Of a DNA stretch of 64,000 nucleotides, positions 39,454-50,446 are shown piece by piece; within the stretch, counting starts at the first letter, position 1; each line of letters starts with the position of its first letter. Below the pieces are notes generated by a model, which saw only the letters and a program-made list of their open reading frames with translations, made no database searches and was not told where the DNA came from. The DNA is taken from contig NC_086171.1 of the NCBI RefSeq assembly GCF_023053635.1, forward strand, positions 48,339,538 through 48,403,537. The letters run 5' to 3'. The DNA comes from Elgaria multicarinata webbii. Taxonomy: Eukaryota; Chordata; Lepidosauria; Squamata; Anguidae. The translations under genes and the position numbers were made by a program.

Positions 39454-40180
39454 CTTCCTTTTTTTCTTTTTTTATATCATAGCTCCTTGTACCCAGGTAA
39501 AGAATATCTAAGTTTGGATTCAGACTCAGTTTCAATCTAAACTGAAAAGTTGTTAAGAAAGGACTTCAGGGAAACATCTATTCCCACCCCCACCCCACAT
39601 CTCTCAAAAACAAACAACCCTTCTATTTCTCCTTATCCCTGCTGGGATGAAAAAGACATGTTGGGAATTTGTTTGTTTTACTTTTATATATTTGCTTCAC
39701 CTCCACTGTTAGTGCCTTATTAATATTAAGAAGAATGTACCTGATTTAATTGATGTTACATTTGTGACAAAGAGGTGATGAAGTAGTACAGGCTCTCTTA
39801 TCCAATAAGCACAGGATGTGTTGCTGAATTCATTTTAAGAATAATCAGTATCACAGAGAGCAAATAAATCACAGCTAATTAGATTTTTAATTTGATGCTA
39901 TCTGCAGTTTTTATCTTAAAATATTAAAATGTAGGTGATCCAAGAAGTTAAAAGTACTGAAAATATTTCTGTAGGTATACTTCACTGAAATATTGAAAAG
40001 AATATCTCTCCACCCTGCTCAACATCTTAAGTCTATTTAGTCACTACTATTATCAGTAAAAATAAAAACAAATAAGGCTACAATACCTTACAGGCTCACC
40101 TGTGAATTAAAGTAACAGAACATTGGGACATACTTTTAAGTAGACATAAATTGCATTGTGCTGTAATAGTGCACTAATGT
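39043..40180. other. gene-free AT-rich sequence
   Basis: Unique sequence apart from the (TA)n tract at 39,406-39,452. Confidence 0.45.
39406..39452. repeat. (TA)n microsatellite
   Basis: About 23 TA units. Confidence 0.97.
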
Positions 40181-40247
40181 GTATGTCTACTCAGACAGAA
40201 GTCCTCTGGAGTTAAATGGGGCTTACTCCTAAGTAAGTGTATAGCAG
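40181..40247. repeat. short near-palindromic dispersed repeat
   Basis: TGTCTACTCAGACAGAAGTC, then AAATGGGGCTTACTCCTAAG and TAAGTGTATAGCAGG. Confidence 0.65.
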
Positions 40248-43200
40248 GTTTATCTTAAAATAGTTAACATTCAAAATTATAAAATGGCAGAAAATGTTGC
40301 ATGTTAAGTTAAAATATGACTTAATTCTTGCATATTTTGTAGCTTAATTTTAAGAAAATCGAAATGCAACTTCACAATCTTTACATTATTTCTATTTCTT
40401 ATGATTATACTCCTCCATTTGAATTGTTAGAAGAATTTCCCCGTATTTTATCAGGCTTTACAATTACTATATTCATGAAAACACATCCTAACACCCCAGC
40501 CCTAAAAATGTAACTTCAAAGTAATTCGCATTAATTTCAGCCTATCTTGCCTCTACAAGTAGCTTAGGAATGGGATGTAAAAGGTTTGCACATTCATATC
40601 ATATGGATGTTAATGGCTCACTATGTGTAGTACATTGTAGTAAAGCCCTTCTCTTTCTCTTTTGCATTTCAATGGTTCCCTCCAAATGCATTGTTTTACA
40701 AAACCACCAAGAGGCTATCTACATTTTGCCATCAGGTTTGCTACAGTGTTATAAAGTAATGATCATAGTCAACTTTGTTTATGTATTTACATTCCTTCAA
40801 TAGAACTAAACAACATCTATTTAAAATAATACTAACATTTTATTAATAATTAATGCACTACAGTTTGACTTTTGGCCAAAATTAAGTTTTAGATTGAACA
40901 TTCTGTTAATATACAACAGAGCGAGATTTAATAAATATCATCTGAAATGAATAAAATAATTTTTTCAAAATACATTTCTGATGTACAGATTTAATTTTCA
41001 GCAGCTCTTGTAGTAAGACTTTTAGTTGGTATTGCTTTATGTTTGAAAAAGGACATTTTAATTTGATACTAATTGCAAAAATGTAAACAATTTGTGGCAT
41101 TTTAAAATCTGTATGAAAACTGTTAGTGCTCAGTAGAAATTCTTCCAAATTGTTTTCATATTGGAAGGAAACATAGACTACAATTTGATTGCAATGCACA
41201 CTTAATCAGAATACCTCTTCAGTTCCTTGACCATTCTTTGTTTTACCTACACTAGAGCTTTGGTATTTCCATATTAATTCTGTCAGTTCCCAGTCTTCAA
41301 TATCACTGATGTTCACCCTCACTTTCCTACCTCAAATCCCATTTCCATCATTTCTTTGAACATCTATCTGTACTTAATTTCTTTCTCCCACTAGTCTCCA
41401 GCAAATAGTCCCTAGTAGAATCAGAATGACTTGTTTAAGAATGCTACCTCAGTCACACTAAGGCAATTCTATAGTGAAGTGGTTGATATCTATTTAGTTC
41501 TTCTGTTTTTGTGCTGGTCTCCATTGAAAGGCATATGGTATCCATGAGGAATCTCTCTTAAAAAAAATCAATAAACAGAAAATCAATTAATCCCTAGAAT
41601 GCCTCAGCACTTTTCTCCATAAACCAACATTTATTTAGGCTACAATCTTATTGTTGCTGTTAACAAAATTACTGGGAATAGTTTTCAGAAATTAAGATAC
41701 CATTTTCCTGAAATGAGCAAAGAATAACATTGCAATATTCTTCACCCGGATCCACAGCTCAATTAAGGCTGCAATGCTATATACACTTACTTGAGAAAAG
41801 GACAGATTTAATACGCTAGCGTTTGCCCCGAGTAAATATGCAGAGGAAAAGACTTATGTTGAAACATTTAGATGTAAATAAATTTAATCCTACTAAAGTC
41901 AATGTAAATGTAAAATGACAGTGCAATCCTATGCCTCAGAAGTACTGTTACACTCAAATAGGTATGTGTAGGATTGCAACTTGGATCAGATTAAAAACAA
42001 GTACTTCAGTTAATAACACCCCAGCTGTTTTAAGTGCAATCTAATCCTTTAAAATAATTGTATTAAAATCTGATTTTCAGATCATGGCATTGATAAATAA
42101 TACATAATGTTTCAAATTTCCACATGTTTTTATTTTGAAGGGCTGAAAGGCATGCACTATCTATCATGTATGCATCACTTTCTTCTACAGAATTTTGCTT
42201 TCCCCCTGCATGCACAGGCACATATACACACATTTTTAAAATGGGTGATTTTGTAAAGCTTTTCTGTATGATATTTTAAAGTAATACATTTTCTCCAAAT
42301 GTTAGAGTTAGACTTTTAAGGATATTGCCCTGCTATATGTGGAGGAATATTCAGCAGATTGCAAACACTCAAATGTCACTGTTATGTTAATCAAAGTGTT
42401 TAGCTAAGCCTTCTGTAGGAAATGACACTCACCACTCCCCTTTCCCTGTCCCCTGTCCTTCCTCCTCTATCTAGAAAATTTCACTTCAAACTTTCAAGGA
42501 CAACAAAGCCTGACCCAAGATATCCTGCACACAAATTGCAGGCTCTGATATCTCAAAGTGGCCACAGTCCTGCACATCCCTCTTCCCCTTTACACAACAG
42601 CTTTTCACAAACCCCACTTATCTGCAAGAGGTGTTATATGGTTCATTATGTTGCAACTTCTTTAAAAAAAACAACCCTGCAGTCAACCAATATATAAATA
42701 TATTGGGACAATGCAGATAATTTAATAAAATTGATTAAATAGACTATCAGCCAATAAGACAGCCTTGCAAAATAATCATAACAATTTACTAGCCTATGCA
42801 CAAAATCAGTGTGCTTGTCATTTAGCATGATAGTGGAAATAAATCAATGGTATTTTGTGATTCTTTCAGTTCACCTTCACAAAAGTAGAAGCCCTGGGGC
42901 AAGCAGAGAAGTAGAATTTTGCAAAGCTGTATTTAATCTCCTTTCTGTCTTAACAGTAGCCACAATTAGTTCCTTCTGCTACAGTCCTACCTGCTTACAA
43001 TGGATAATTGAAAAGCTGGGGATTTTCCTCTATGCTGATAACCTCAACCATCTTGTTTTCACTCTGCTTTTTGAAATATATAAAAGCAAATAATCAACCA
43101 TTGATCAAAATCTGGAAAATATGCCCTTTCAAATTAATCTAGATACATTTGAGAAGTGTATGCTTGTGTTTGTTAAGGACTGACATGGCCTTTTTGGTTT

Positions 43201-44293
43201 CCCTGTTGTCTATTCTGCTCAATTCCAGTTTAAGAACTGCCACACAGATAGATCTATGCATGTGCGGTACTCAATGATATGGTGAGGCCAGGATTAAGGT
43301 AATGAGCATAAATATATTTATTTAACTAGGATTTGCCCACAATGGTTTCTAGGTTTGGGAATAAGAATGCCTTAGTCAAACTTCAGGAAGTAAAACCTGA
43401 CAGTAAAAGTGGAAATGTATCAGTTCTGCAGATGCAGCCGAAGTGAAGTAAGAGGACTGTACAAATGTGGAAAGGGTAAAATACATCGCTCTGGAATTGC
43501 TTATTTTTTTATAGCGATGCTTCCTTAGTCTGAGTAAGTCATGTGTGTGACACACACAATTTACCCTGAATAAGGAAGTGTTGTTATAAAAAATAAGCTT
43601 ATACCACAATAAAATAGTCTTTAAGATGCCACAAGGTTCTTCAATAATAATAATAATGATGATGTGAGAATGGAAATGTTCTGATTTTAAAAAATAGATT
43701 TGAGAGTATTTTGGCATAAGATAATCTGCAATCATAAATGGAGCATGGCTCACCTAACATCAGCCTTCCTTGGATGGAACTGCCATCCATACCATTAATT
43801 CCCATTAAAGGTATTTCAGATCATGGTAGGAAAGAAATACCATCATACTGGTAAAGAACTGGACACTGAGCACAACTAAACCTTCTTTGTATATAGAAAA
43901 TAGTCTTGTTTCTTAAGTGGGGCCCAGTATTGGGCAAAAGGAGGGACAAAAATAAATATAATATAATAATAATATAATAAGTGTGTGTGTGTGTCTGTGC
44001 GCCCAAACCCCACAAAACTGCTGATCGCATTTCTAGAGCCAAGGGGTCTAGGTAAATGCAACTGCCGTGTTCTCTCAGGTTTTAACTCTGCCCAGCTGCC
44101 TCAACTGCGGGGGCTGGGAAACACACGAAGCCAATGTGGTGCGTGTGACTGAACAAGGGGCGGGAGTGTATCAATTCCCGTCCCTCAAGCGTCATAACCG
44201 CCTGAGGCAAATAAAACGAACACACACGCGCGCGCACACACAGCAATCTCTCGGGAGCCCAATATTGTGCCATCTTTGCAAGACAAGTGAAAT

Positions 44294-44297
<4 letters not shown>
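40248..44297. other. gene-free AT-rich sequence
   Basis: AT-rich unique sequence with many unlinked short frames and no splice-bounded exon I can support. A near-palindromic repeat copy lies at 41,921-41,979. Short (TA)/(TAA) and (GT)n runs are at 43,649-43,672 and 43,960-43,996. Confidence 0.45.
41921..41979. repeat. short near-palindromic dispersed repeat
   Basis: Both ends are well kept: GTGCAATCCTATGC at the left and its mirror GTAGGATTGCAAC at the right. The middle is shortened. Confidence 0.65.

Positions 44298-44371
<74 letters not shown>
44298..44371. repeat. (AAT)n microsatellite
   Basis: About 24 AAT units immediately upstream of the MLLT10 CpG island. Confidence 0.97.
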
Positions 44372-44372
<1 letters not shown>

Positions 44373-44478
44373 GAACGGTGCTTGTCCGGGCCTAGTCGGG
44401 TTCTCACGCCACACACGCAGCCTGTGTCCCTAAGGCAGTGAGACTCCATCTCTGTCTCGCGCGCACGTTCTGAACCGG

Positions 44479-44515
<37 letters not shown>

Positions 44516-44931
44516 GAGGCGCGAGTGGGTATCGCGCGACACCGAGCTTCGCGGCGGCTCGCGTCCCACTGTCTGCCCATGAGCCACCGCGTGGAGGGGG
44601 AGGAGGAGGAGGTGGAGAAAACGACGACGACGAAAGAGAAGGCCGCTGCTGCCGCGTCGTGGGGCCTTCTCTGAGGAAGGGCTGCAGTGCGCCTGCGTGC
44701 AGCAGGCCCTGCTCTGTTGCTTTGCCGTGTGGCCCGCAGGACTGTTGCCGCGGTGGCGGCAAATACTCGCGAGGAACGCCGTTTCGTTCGTTTGGGCTTA
44801 AGGACCGACGAGGAGCTGCCCGTCCGAGCCACCACTCAGGAAGGACTTGGAGAAGACACCCCCTCCTTCTCCTCATTGCTCCGTTGTCGTCGCCACTACA
44901 ACCACCACTACTACCACTACCACCAGCGGCC

Positions 44932-44991
44932 ATGGGTCCCACGTCCCTACTATGGAGACGGTACTGGCGGCGGCGGTGGCTGAGCGACTGA
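44932..44991 (+). other. upstream ORF 1 in the MLLT10 leader (19 codons)
   Basis: Starts in GCGGCCATGG, a strong context with G at -3 and +4, and encodes MGPTSLLWRRYWRRRWLSD. It overlaps upstream ORF 2 in another frame. Whether it lies in the mature mRNA depends on the start site and on leader splicing. Confidence 0.4.
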
Positions 44992-45074
44992 AGGCGGAGT
45001 GCGGTGCGGGAAAGGCTGAGGAGGAGGAGAAGGCGGCTGCGGCGGGGTCTGTCTCTCTGGTGGTGTCGTGCTGA
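44952..45074 (+). other. upstream ORF 2 in the MLLT10 leader (40 codons)
   Basis: Starts at CCTACTATGG (A at -3, G at +4), begins METVLAAAVAERL, and stops 19 bases before the MLLT10 ATG. Its context is better than that of the main start (TTAGATGG, T at -3). It could restrain MLLT10 translation if retained in the mRNA. Confidence 0.4.
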
Positions 45075-45093
45075 CGGTGTTTTTAACCCTTAG

Positions 45094-45262
45094 ATGGTCT
45101 CTAGCGAGCCGTTGTTGCTGCCTGTGTCACTGGAGGGAGAGTTCTCCAATAGCATGAAGGAGATGATCGGCGGCTGCTGCGTGTGCTCCGACGAGAGGGG
45201 CTGGGCCGAGAATCCGCTGGTTTACTGCGACGGGCATGGCTGCAATGTCGCAGTGCATCAAG
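45094..45262 (+). CDS. MLLT10: MLLT10 (AF10), first coding exon: N-terminus and first half of PHD finger 1
   Basis: MLLT10/AF10 is a nuclear cofactor of the H3K79 methyltransferase DOT1L. Its N-terminal PHD-knuckle-PHD (PZP) module reads histone H3 unmodified at K27. This exon encodes 56 codons plus one base: MVSSEPLLLPVSLEGEF, then MKEMIGGCCVCSDERGW and YCDGHGCNVAVHQ, which hold the first zinc-ligand cysteines of PHD1. From memory the human start is MVSSDRPVSLE, so this protein appears to have about three extra residues near the N-terminus. The start was chosen by homology. The exon ends at AAG before GTGAGT (phase 1), and 6.7 kb of intron follows. The TTTTTAACCCTTAG just before the ATG looks like a splice acceptor, so the leader may be spliced there. 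The gene diverges from SKIDA1. Confidence 0.95.
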
Positions 45263-46957
45263 GTGAGTGAGAGGGCCCCGCTCCGGTCGAACCCGCTCAG
45301 CCGTAGTACCTCCAGGGAGAGCTCGCTCGGCTCGGCGGGCTGCTCCCTGCGGCCTCTTTTCTTTCGCTCCTTACCCACCCCCTCCATCCGCGTGTGCCTT
45401 CACGTATCCCCCCCCTTCCCGGTCACAAGCCATCACTTCCCAGCTTCATCTTGGCCTTTCGAGATATCCCCTCAGGTAGCCTTTTCTTTCCCCTCCCCCG
45501 CTACTATCGGCCTATTTCTGTATATTCATGGCCAGCACAGTCGGAAGGTTGCCAGTTTCTGCAAATGGAGACCCGTGTGCCCTTTGGCCGTCTTCTCCAA
45601 AGGTGATGAAGACGGCAGTGCACTTTGGGGGCGGCAATGGCAAAAAGGTCCGCTTTCCCTCTGTTCTTGCTATGTGTGAAGGGATAAGTGGCGTGTGTCG
45701 CCCCTTCTCGTTACTTCCTCATCCTGGATGCGTGCCTGCCCATTCTCCGCTCTTAGTAACGAAAGTGGGTAGGAAAGGATAGGTGCGGAGTATTAGCAAA
45801 ACATTTCGTCGCCGAGCTTAAGAATCCGGGCGACGTGTGTGCGCTACTTTTGGTTCCTGCCTTTCAGCCTGCTCAGTCTGAATCTCTTTACACTTTTGCA
45901 CGATTACAGTAGTCTTGTACTGTACTGTACAGTAGTCTTGTACTGCCCTTCCCCCACGCAGAGTTCTTTTTCCTAAACCTAGACAAGAAGCTTGGAAACG
46001 TGTTTGTCTAAGAGAGAGAGTTAGCTGTCATGTGACTTGCCTCTTTCCCTCTCTCCCGACTGCCTCTTTGCCAGAGCGTCATTTAGTTGGAGGGTGTCCG
46101 CTGGGTGAGGAGACTTCCTGTTTGTGGTGTGGTGGTGGAGGAGGGGAGGAAAGGGGCACTGTAAAATTGCTTGGCCTTTGATGGTAGATTTGTTTGGATT
46201 AGTGGAGGGAGAGCAGTTGGCTGGTGCCCAGCTGAGTGGCTGTATTGCTGTTTTGTTTTCTATAATGAGCACAGTGTGTATCTGCTTGTTTTGGTGTCCT
46301 GCTTGAGTTTCCTTCAGTTCTGGAATAAGTTGCTGTTCCTATTGTGATTCAGAGTATGTGAGTACATGTATAACAACAACAACAACAACTTACCTGCCTC
46401 TCCCTTGGGATGTATGATAGTACAAAAACTCCAGGGAATTCAGTTTAAAACCAAACCAAACAACCCACTGGTCATAGTCAGCCCTGGATGTTGTAATGAA
46501 CTGTCATTACACTGTCATCTGAATTTTGGGGTCTTTTTCATAAAAATAATTTCAGTAATGTTTTTCCAAGGGTGTGTCTATTCATATTACTTGTGGAACT
46601 AGTCTTTCTGTCCCTTGTTAGGCAAAATTTGTGCAATTGCCATTGTGCAGCTCTGCAGTTACTGCAACATGCTGAACAGGAGTGGGAATAGGGCACATTC
46701 AACAGTAAAAGGCTCTGATAGTGAAGAGGAGGAATAGCTCATTGCCAAAATGATGGGCAATGTGAGACTGTAGCCCCCACCAATTTCATAAAAGCCTATG
46801 CATTTTTAAAAATATGAAATCAATAAGCAGAATGCAAATCATGATCTGTCACAAAATGTTGTGTAGATAAGCCCCTTCCTTTTCCTGAATGGATATTGGA
46901 TTGTGCAAAGAAGACTTTGTTTAGGTACACCTAAAATGTCTCGTTGGTAGATTTCTC

Positions 46958-47115
46958 AGTATTTATTTATTTATTTATTACATTTCTATACCGCCCAATA
47001 GCCGAAGCTCTCTGGGCGGTTCACAAAAGTTAAAAGCATAATAAAACAACCAACATGTCAAAAGCACAATTACAAAATACAGTATAAAAAGCACAACCAG
47101 TATAAAACCTATTAA
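46958..47115 (-). mobile_element. LINE 3' end, minus orientation
   Basis: A (TATT)n tail is followed by ACATTTCTATACCGCCCAAT and AGCTCTCTGGGCGGTTCAC. This is the reverse of the tail at 55,814-55,903 (ACCGCCCAGAGAGCTTCGG), so both are copies of one CR1/L2-type family. Confidence 0.75.
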
Positions 47116-47440
47116 GTAAATTGAAAGTGGTTAACTATATTTATTGTAAGTCTCAATGTTTGATGCAAGTGAGAGACTGTAGCATCTGTGCTTTTATTTA
47201 ATTTTCCACACATTCATCTACTCCAACTCATTTTCCTGTTGAGTTGGTGGTGATAAAATTGGAGCTTGCAAGATCTTTGGGACATAGTCTGAGCATGAGA
47301 ACTAGGAAATAATTCCAAGTAAAATGGGGAAAATATGAGGCATGCCGGAGGGTAAAGGTACTCAACTGGTTAATGTATTTGTGATGTGCCTTTAACCACA
47401 AATACATATTTGATACTGAAAGTATCAAAGAACCCAAATT

Positions 47441-47526
47441 TATCCTACACATGTTTTTTTCACAGTAAGTCCCGTTGAGTTCAGTGAGATTTACTCCGAA
47501 GTAAGTGAACATGTGGTTGCATCCTT
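47441..47526. repeat. short near-palindromic dispersed repeat
   Basis: Contains AGTAAGTCCCGTTGAGTTCA, its mirror GAGATTTACTCCGAAGTAAG, and the end GGTTGCATCCTTAG. Confidence 0.7.
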
Positions 47527-48546
47527 AGGAAAATAATTGCAGGCATCTGGTTATGTTCTAAATTTATATACTTCAGTATTGGCCTCCAAATTCCCAATAA
47601 GGTTCTAGATCTCCCTATGTAAATTAAATATATTTTGTGGGCAAAATTAAATACTATTTCCCTTACATGTCTCTATAAAGCTTTATATATGCATGCATGC
47701 ATGTGCTCCCTCCCTCGAACTCCTATTAGAGATTCCCTGTGTACCAAGTATCCTGTTTGGAGGAGCTAGAGATTAACCGAGAAAGATCAGCTTAAGAGCC
47801 CCCCTCTTCCAATAGTAGTTGTTATTGTTTCCTCAAGGGACTCCAGTGGAGGGAACAGTGACAGCTATGGGGAGCAGCTGTCATTCTTTCAGTGCTCCAG
47901 TCTTCCATGACAGCACTCTGTGTAAAGGAATTTCAAGTGATAGAAGACTCTTGTAGATCTGCAGTACTGTTGTGGGATGACCCCTTAAGAAGACAGGAAC
48001 CCAGAACAATCTTCACATGAACTTACCTGTGTACACAGAGGATGTAGACAGTACAGAAATAAGTCTCCTACTGTGGAATAATTCCCCCAAAATGTGTTCA
48101 GGTGAATGCAGTCCAAGACACTGAGGCTAAGCACAGCATCTAATGATGTTATAGCACTGCTGAGCATAAAGAGTAGGGCATGCATTTTTCCTTGTAGGTA
48201 AGGAAAGGAGAGGGATGGCCAAAATAGAATATAATTGGTTTTTGTAAATCAAGTTAACTTATGGGTTTGCAAAGTATCTGTATTTTTCTTAGACACTACA
48301 TTACTAACTTTCATTCTTATTTCTGTAGTGCTAACTTGGTTAGAGGTATCTTGAGCTACAGGGTTCCTATTGAGTGATTGTAAACTGACAGCACCTTTTA
48401 GGGCATGTTTCCCATGATGTTTCTAAAATAAGTTTGGCTAATTGTTTGGCTAGAGTAATGTTAGAATGTCTTTAAGAAAAGGTTCCTATTGCATCCAAGA
48501 GTTTTATGAGTTCAAGTGCATAGCCCAACTGTAAGAAAATACCCTA

Positions 48547-48615
48547 GGCTGCAATCCTATATGTGCTTATGTGGGGGTCCCATGGAAATTGGTGGGCCAT
48601 ATGTCTGAGTAGATA
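48547..48615. repeat. short near-palindromic dispersed repeat
   Basis: GGCTGCAATCCTATATGTGC, then GTCCCATGGAAATTGGTGGG and ATGTCTGAGTAG. Confidence 0.65.
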
Positions 48616-48762
48616 GTTATGTAATGGCTATACATAAGGGATCTAACCTCATAAATTAAGTGGTCCCTCCTCAAATGCATTTTTTTTTGTCCAAGCTGAT
48701 GAACAGAAATGATCGTGGTTGGTTAGGGTAGCAAATTAGTGACTTTGTCTATACTACAGAGT

Positions 48763-48850
48763 GTATCAATCTTATGCATAGTCATCTGGGAGTAAGTTGA
48801 ATTGAATTCAGTATGACTTAACTGCCAAGTAAATATGTTTAGGATTGAGC
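48763..48850. repeat. short near-palindromic dispersed repeat
   Basis: TCAATCTTATGCATAGTCAT, then GGGAGTAAGTTGAATTG, and the mirror end AAATATGTTTAGGATTGAGC. Confidence 0.7.
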
Positions 48851-49309
48851 TCTGTGCTGTGTAACTCACGCTAACCAAGGTTTTAGGGCTGATATGTTGC
48901 TTTCATGTTGGCTGCTAAATTAGACTTCTATATGATCCATGCTTAAAGCTTAAATGGTTTGTTACACTCGTGCTGTCTGTATTTATGTCCAGCTTTTTTA
49001 GCTTTAAGATGGTTGAATTCTGGACCATAAACCCCTGGGCCAGTTGCTCTGTATACATAATTGTCTCCACTATACTAATTCCTAAACTCAGTCATGCTTG
49101 TGACACATATATTTCAGAGAGACTTTCACACATAGAGCATTTCAATCTATATCATATAAGATCAAAACCCTTGAGTCATTAGCAAGTCTAAAAGGTATAA
49201 GCAGCATTGGCAAATGTTGATCTAAGGCATTGTCTGCATGTATAAGTGCTTGTTTTGAGCTCCAGGTTAAATACCTAATGTAGATAATGCTTCCTAAAAT
49301 TTCATTGAT

Positions 49310-49479
49310 CAGTGGTTTTCAACTTGTCCAGACCTGAGACTCACTTTGGACTCCCAACCTGCAACATGGAATCCACTTTCACAATTCCCCAACATGGCAG
49401 CAACAGCTTTGCCACAACCCATCTAGACTGACCTTGCAAAATACCTTTTGGGTTGTGATCCACCAGTTGAAGACCACTG
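49310..49479. mobile_element. hAT-type MITE
   Basis: The 170-bp element starts CAGTGGTTTTCAACTTGTCC and ends CCAGTTGAAGACCACTG, which are imperfect terminal inverted repeats of the CAGTGGT hAT/Charlie type. The flanks TCATTGAT and TGATAGAT match at 6 of 8 positions, consistent with a decayed 8-bp target duplication. Confidence 0.75.
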
Positions 49480-49518
49480 TGATAGATCATGATGAGATCA
49501 TGCAAGTGTGTAAAGTTA

Positions 49519-50166
49519 GGCCTTTGCTAGATGAGGGGTTAGCCCGGTGTGAGGCCCGGGCTTGTCCCTATGCATCCAGATGATGCACAGGGGATCCCGG
49601 GCTCAGGCAGGGGTCAAACCTCCCTGGCCCCAGGGTAACCGGCACCGCTTGTGGCCTGGTATTTCTTGCAGTCTCGGGCTGAGCCCGAGACCGTGGGCAT
49701 GTAGCCCATTCTGTTGCTTTTCCTGGTTACAGCATTTACTCATGAGTAGCTGGGAAAAGCGATGGATGGTGCGCAGCACTCCGTAGGAGTGCTGCGGCCA
49801 TCAGGGCAGGGTGGGGAGATGGGGGGGAATCGGAGCCAGGGGGGGATGGGGGGGAATTGGAGATTGTGGGCGGGGGGAATGGAGCCAGGAGGAGATGGGG
49901 GGGAAATGGAGCCATGGGGAGAGGGGGGATATCGTAGGCAGGGGGGGAACGAGGAACACTTTTTTTAAAAAAAACCCACCCTTTCTTTAATCGTTGGTGC
50001 GCTCCTGCACACATGGCCCTTTAAAACTAAAAAAAAAGTGGTGGATGCGACGGGTCCTTCCTGCAGCCCGTCGTGTCTTACGTGTAGACAGGGGCGATGG
50101 CCCATGCTACTTGTAGCATGGGCTCGCCCCTCCTGCACGGATTCCAAGGTAGGTCTAGCAAAGCCC
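49519..50166. mobile_element. Harbinger-like non-autonomous element, largest copy
   Basis: The 648-bp element starts GGCCTTTGCTAGATGAGG and ends CCTACC-type sequence closing with TCTAGCAAAGCCC. It is flanked by TTA on both sides (49,516-49,518 and 50,167-50,169). It shares the core CACAGGGGATCC with the copies at 2,822 and 59,381. It also has a G-rich minisatellite (49,804-49,950) and a perfect 11-bp hairpin at 50,100-50,123 (GCCCATGCTAC, TT loop). No transposase was seen. Confidence 0.82.
49804..49950. repeat. G-rich imperfect minisatellite
   Basis: Repeats of GGAGCCAGG plus runs of 5-8 G, with GATGGGGGGGAA units, inside the Harbinger-like element. It has many G runs on the MLLT10 sense strand and so G-quadruplex potential. 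Confidence 0.75.
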
Positions 50167-50306
50167 TTACATGCCTGAATGGGCAGGCATGATAAAGACT
50201 GTAAAAAGGTTCAGTTTACCTCAGCTCTGGAGAAGTATATGTGTGAAAATACCTGCTTTTCCCGCCTTTGTCCCCTGTTGTCCCATCATTCTATTCTTTG
50301 GAATCA

Positions 50307-50446
50307 AATTTTATTAAGGCAACCCAGCATGGGTTTTAGCCAGATACAAGAGTCATGATATAAAAACATTATATTACATTACAGCATTGTATTAAACATC
50401 AAATATTAAACTTTTACATATAAAACATCATATATAGTGCTGGAAA
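50307..50446 (-). mobile_element. short retroposed fragment with 14-bp target duplication
   Basis: The 140 bp are flanked by the identical direct repeat ATTCTTTGGAATCA (50,293-50,306 and 50,447-50,460). On the minus strand the insert ends GGTTGCCTTAATAAAATT, an AATAAA-type 3' end, as expected of LINE-mediated retroposition. I do not recognise the source RNA; it could be a severely 5'-truncated LINE. Confidence 0.65.

Larger units (their letters stand above)
44390..45300 (+). promoter_or_regulatory. MLLT10: CpG-island promoter and leader of MLLT10
   Basis: CpG-rich island that begins at the end of the (AAT)n tract and includes the first MLLT10 coding exon. It carries a (GA)n run (44,483-44,514). 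A CTCGCGAG palindrome (44,766-44,773) is the core of the TCTCGCGAGA motif found in many TATA-less, broadly active promoters. No TATA box is apparent. The transcription start probably lies between about 44,650 and 44,900. Confidence 0.7.

Noticed and set aside
44404-44942. Minus-strand frames of 131-170 codons opposite the MLLT10 leader
   Set aside because: CpG-island frames containing the (GA)n tract as Ser-Leu repeats; no similarity to a known protein.
47228-47512. 94-codon minus frame resembling one at 56,286-56,525
   Set aside because: The resemblance comes from both frames crossing the near-palindromic dispersed repeat, so it is not a gene family.
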